This document shows, piece by piece, positions 6,107-7,865 of a stretch of DNA of 7,865 nt; position 1 is the stretch's first letter; each line of letters starts with the position of its first letter. The translations under genes and the position numbers were made by a program. The notes below the pieces were generated by a model. That model had not been told where the DNA came from, did not search any database, and was given only the letters and a program-made list of their open reading frames with translations. The stretch is taken from NCBI GenBank assembly GCA_033856235.1, contig JAWVFI010000034.1, forward strand, positions 1 to 7,865. The letters are read 5' to 3'. The stretch comes from DASXRU01 sp033856235. Lineage in GTDB: Bacteria; Acidobacteriota; Blastocatellia; Pyrinomonadales; Pyrinomonadaceae.

Positions 6107-6913
6107 ATGAGTACTCTCTTCAGCGGCTTTACCGGGTTACTAATGTTCGGCGCGCTGGCGGCCCTGGCTAATTTCGCTGGGGGGCTTTTACTGACCACGT
6201 CGCGCGCCCATAAGCTGGACCAGCGATTTCTGAAGTATTTGATAGCCCTGGGCGCCGGCTTCATGCTCGCGGCAATCTTCATCGAAATCCTGCCGGAGAC
6301 AGTCAGTATCTGGACGGCGGGAGCGAAGGGCGAGACTGCCGCCGAGGCGGTGGTGGGAGCGATGACGCTGCTACTGGGCGGGTATCTGATCATTCAATTG
6401 TTCGAGCACACGATTGCCCCCCATTTTCACTTCGGGGCGGAAACCCATCCGGAATCGATGCTGCGTTCGTCAGCAACCTACGCGGCCATTGGCGGGCTCA
6501 CGATTCACACCTTCTTTGACGGCGTTTCCATTGCGGCTGCGTTTCTGGTGAACTTCAAAGTGGGCGTGCTGGTCTTCATCGCGATCCTCCTGCACAAACT
6601 TCCGGAAGGTTTTACCGTGGCCTCGATCGTGCTGGCTTCCGGCCGCTCGGCACGCAAGGCGGCCGTTGCCACGCTCGTTATCGGGTCAGCGACCTTTGCG
6701 GGCGTGGTAACTGTTGCCTTGCTGGAATCGCGCATGACCACCGCAGTAATGTATGCGCTGCCTTTCTCCGCGGGCGTCACCCTGTATGTAGCCGCCAGCG
6801 ATTTGATTCCCGAGGTCAATCATAAAGAAGAAAAGAACCCCCTGGTTTCCATCGTCGTATTTGGTGGTGTGGCCCTTTTCTATTTGTTGCACCGGATGAT
6901 CCCCAGAGTTTGA
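6107..6913 (+). CDS. ZIP-family divalent metal ion transporter
   Basis: ZIP proteins move zinc and related divalent cations into the cytoplasm. The 268-residue protein is hydrophobic throughout, with about seven or eight membrane segments (roughly 6-30, 42-62, 80-99, 122-149, 152-176, 184-206, 212-231, 245-265). The two signature helices are present: H134-T-F-F-D138-G in the fourth segment and H163-K-L-P-E167-G in the fifth; these His/Asp/Glu residues form the metal site in the family. A short His-containing stretch (HTIAPHFHFG, 101-110) between the third and fourth segments may be the variable cytosolic metal-binding loop. The HTFFDG/HKLPEG pair resembles the GufA/KE4 side of the family more than ZupT (HNFPEG). 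The ATG at 6107 gives a full first membrane segment. The TPM gene starts within four bases of its stop codon, so the two are probably cotranscribed. The metal cannot be told from sequence, and no Zur or other metal operator was recognised. Confidence 0.92.
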   Translation: MSTLFSGFTGLLMFGALAALANFAGGLLLTTSRAHKLDQRFLKYLIALGAGFMLAAIFIEILPETVSIWTAGAKGETAAEAVVGAMTLLLGGYLIIQLFEHTIAPHFHFGAETHPESMLRSSATYAAIGGLTIHTFFDGVSIAAAFLVNFKVGVLVFIAILLHKLPEGFTVASIVLASGRSARKAAVATLVIGSATFAGVVTVALLESRMTTAVMYALPFSAGVTLYVAASDLIPEVNHKEEKNPLVSIVVFGGVALFYLLHRMIPRV

Positions 6914-6916
6914 TTG

Positions 6917-7801
6917 ATGACTGTAATTCCTTCCCGACATAACGCCGTGCGCCAGATACTTCTCGTCCTGGCCGTCCTTCTGTCGGCAGCGGCAGCGAGT
7001 TTCGCGGCCGCAGTTTCACCTCTGCCCGCGCCCACCGGATATGTGAACGACTTTGCCGGCGTTATTGAGCCGGCAACCAAACAGCGAATGGAAGCGATCC
7101 TGACGGCGCTCAAGCAGACTGCCGATATCGAGTTCGCCGTCGTAACCGTCAAAACCACCGGCGATCAGAACATTTTTGACTATTCGCTGGCGGTAGCTCG
7201 CGGCTGGGGCATCGGATCGAAAGAGGGTGAGAAGAACAGCCTGTTGCTGCTGGTAGCGGTTGACGACCACAAGTACTTCACCCAGGTGAGCGATCACCTC
7301 GAAGGCGACTTGCCGGATGGATTGGTCGGCGAGATCGGGAGGCGGATGCAAGGGCCGTTTCGCAAAGGCGATTATAGCGCTGGCTTGATGGCGGCCGTGC
7401 AGACCATGGTGTCCACGCTGGAGCAGAAACGCGGGTTCACTATTGCCGACGTGGATCGCAGCCAGGCGTACCGCGAGCCGGCAACGACCACGCGGCCCCC
7501 CAACACCGGCTCTGGCTTTCCGCCCTGCGGAACTATATTCATCATCGTCCTCGTATTGATCTTCCTGCTCGCCGCACGGAAGAAGGGTGGCGGCGGCGGT
7601 GGTGGTGGTTGTCTCAATATGCTTCTGCTTGGCTCCATTCTGAATAGCAGCGGTGGCGGACGCTCGTCTTCGGGATGGAGCGGCGGCGGCTGGGGTGGTG
7701 GCGGAGGCTTCGGCGGCTCCAGCGGTGGCGGTGGTGGTGGTTTTGGCGGATTCGGCGGTGGCGGCGGTTTTGGAGGTGGAGGCGCGGGTGGAAGCTGGTA
7801 A
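6917..7801 (+). CDS. TPM-domain (YgcG family) exported membrane protein with glycine-rich C-terminus
   Basis: TPM-domain proteins of the YgcG type are exported or membrane-anchored proteins whose function in most bacteria is unknown; plant TLP18.3, which shares the domain, acts in photosystem II repair. Numbered from the ATG at 6917 (294 residues), a signal peptide covers about 1-32 (basic start, Leu/Ala-rich core, Ala-rich end). A TPM domain spans about 40-168, opening with the typical YVNDFAGVIEP (42-52) and including RGWGIG (95-100). A Thr/Pro-rich linker precedes a hydrophobic segment at about 206-220. After a positive ARKK stop the tail (about 224-294) is overwhelmingly Gly with Ser, Phe and Trp. 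This order is usual for YgcG-like proteins, although the Gly tract is long. A TTG three bases earlier is also open, but the ATG is the more likely start. It lies four bases past the ZIP stop, suggesting translational coupling. Confidence 0.88.
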   Translation: MTVIPSRHNAVRQILLVLAVLLSAAAASFAAAVSPLPAPTGYVNDFAGVIEPATKQRMEAILTALKQTADIEFAVVTVKTTGDQNIFDYSLAVARGWGIGSKEGEKNSLLLLVAVDDHKYFTQVSDHLEGDLPDGLVGEIGRRMQGPFRKGDYSAGLMAAVQTMVSTLEQKRGFTIADVDRSQAYREPATTTRPPNTGSGFPPCGTIFIIVLVLIFLLAARKKGGGGGGGGCLNMLLLGSILNSSGGGRSSSGWSGGGWGGGGGFGGSSGGGGGGFGGFGGGGGFGGGGAGGSW

Positions 7802-7824
7802 ACTAAGGCTTACGCGAGCAAAAC

Positions 7825-7865
7825 ATGGCTAAGTCAATTATTCAGGATGCGCTGAATCATCTGCT
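7825..7865 (+). CDS. Start of an unidentified gene, truncated by window end
   Basis: An ATG 23 bases after the TPM stop codon opens a frame that is uninterrupted to the window edge (13 complete codons, MAKSIIQDALNHL). The close spacing and same direction suggest it continues the ZIP-TPM transcription unit. There is only a weak purine-rich stretch upstream (AAGG at 7805-7808), too far away for a normal ribosome binding site. Too little is visible to name a family; LemA often neighbours TPM genes, but this N-terminus lacks the hydrophobic segment expected of LemA. Confidence 0.45.
   Translation, partial: MAKSIIQDALNHL

Noticed and set aside
1..7865. Defence island, mobile element, tRNA/rRNA genes, riboswitch or novel biosynthetic system
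   Set aside because: No transposase, integrase, nuclease or toxin-antitoxin features, tRNA-like cloverleaf or riboswitch-like leader could be recognised. All identified genes belong to conserved families.

Overview
The window is high-GC bacterial chromosome with two oppositely directed gene blocks meeting at a divergent intergenic region (about 5822-6106). The minus-strand block is the head of a division and cell wall (dcw) cluster. In transcription order it holds mraZ, rsmH (mraW), an ftsL-like gene, ftsI with a C-terminal PASTA domain, and murF, which runs off the left edge. The plus-strand block holds a ZIP-family metal transporter, a secreted or membrane-anchored TPM-domain protein with a very glycine-rich tail, and the first 13 codons of an unidentified gene. 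The gene content and loose spacing, the style of the MurF and RsmH sequences and the repeat-like intergenic DNA recall Acidobacteriota (Blastocatellia-like). That assignment comes from memory of sequence style and is an inference; no 16S rRNA or other marker is present.

Region by region: 1-1246 murF (minus, C-terminus missing); 1247-1546 a 300-base gap with perfect hairpins and direct repeats, sitting where murE would be in the canonical order; 1547-3616 ftsI; 3617-3752 a gap with a 7-bp stem-loop; 3753-4154 ftsL-like; 4155-4222 a short gap; 4223-5188 rsmH; 5189-5380 a gap almost filled by two adjoining tandem arrays (heptamers, then 6/18-mers); 5381-5821 mraZ; 5822-6106 the divergent region; 6107-6913 ZIP transporter; 6917-7801 TPM protein; 7825-7865 start of another gene.

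MraZ is the regulator of dcw clusters and RsmH methylates 16S rRNA. FtsL and FtsI belong to the divisome core that builds septal peptidoglycan, and MurF completes the UDP-MurNAc-pentapeptide that FtsI ultimately crosslinks. Upstream of mraZ there is a good sigma70-type promoter (exact TTGACA, 17-bp spacer, TAGTAT). Just downstream of its expected start lie three TGG motifs at exact 10-base spacing, which fit MraZ operator boxes and suggest autoregulation.

I found no evidence for a new defence, mobile or biosynthetic system. The genes are conserved housekeeping genes. The most unusual material is intergenic: the two tandem arrays inside the mraZ-rsmH transcript, the hairpin-rich element between ftsI and murF, and the absence of murE from its usual slot.
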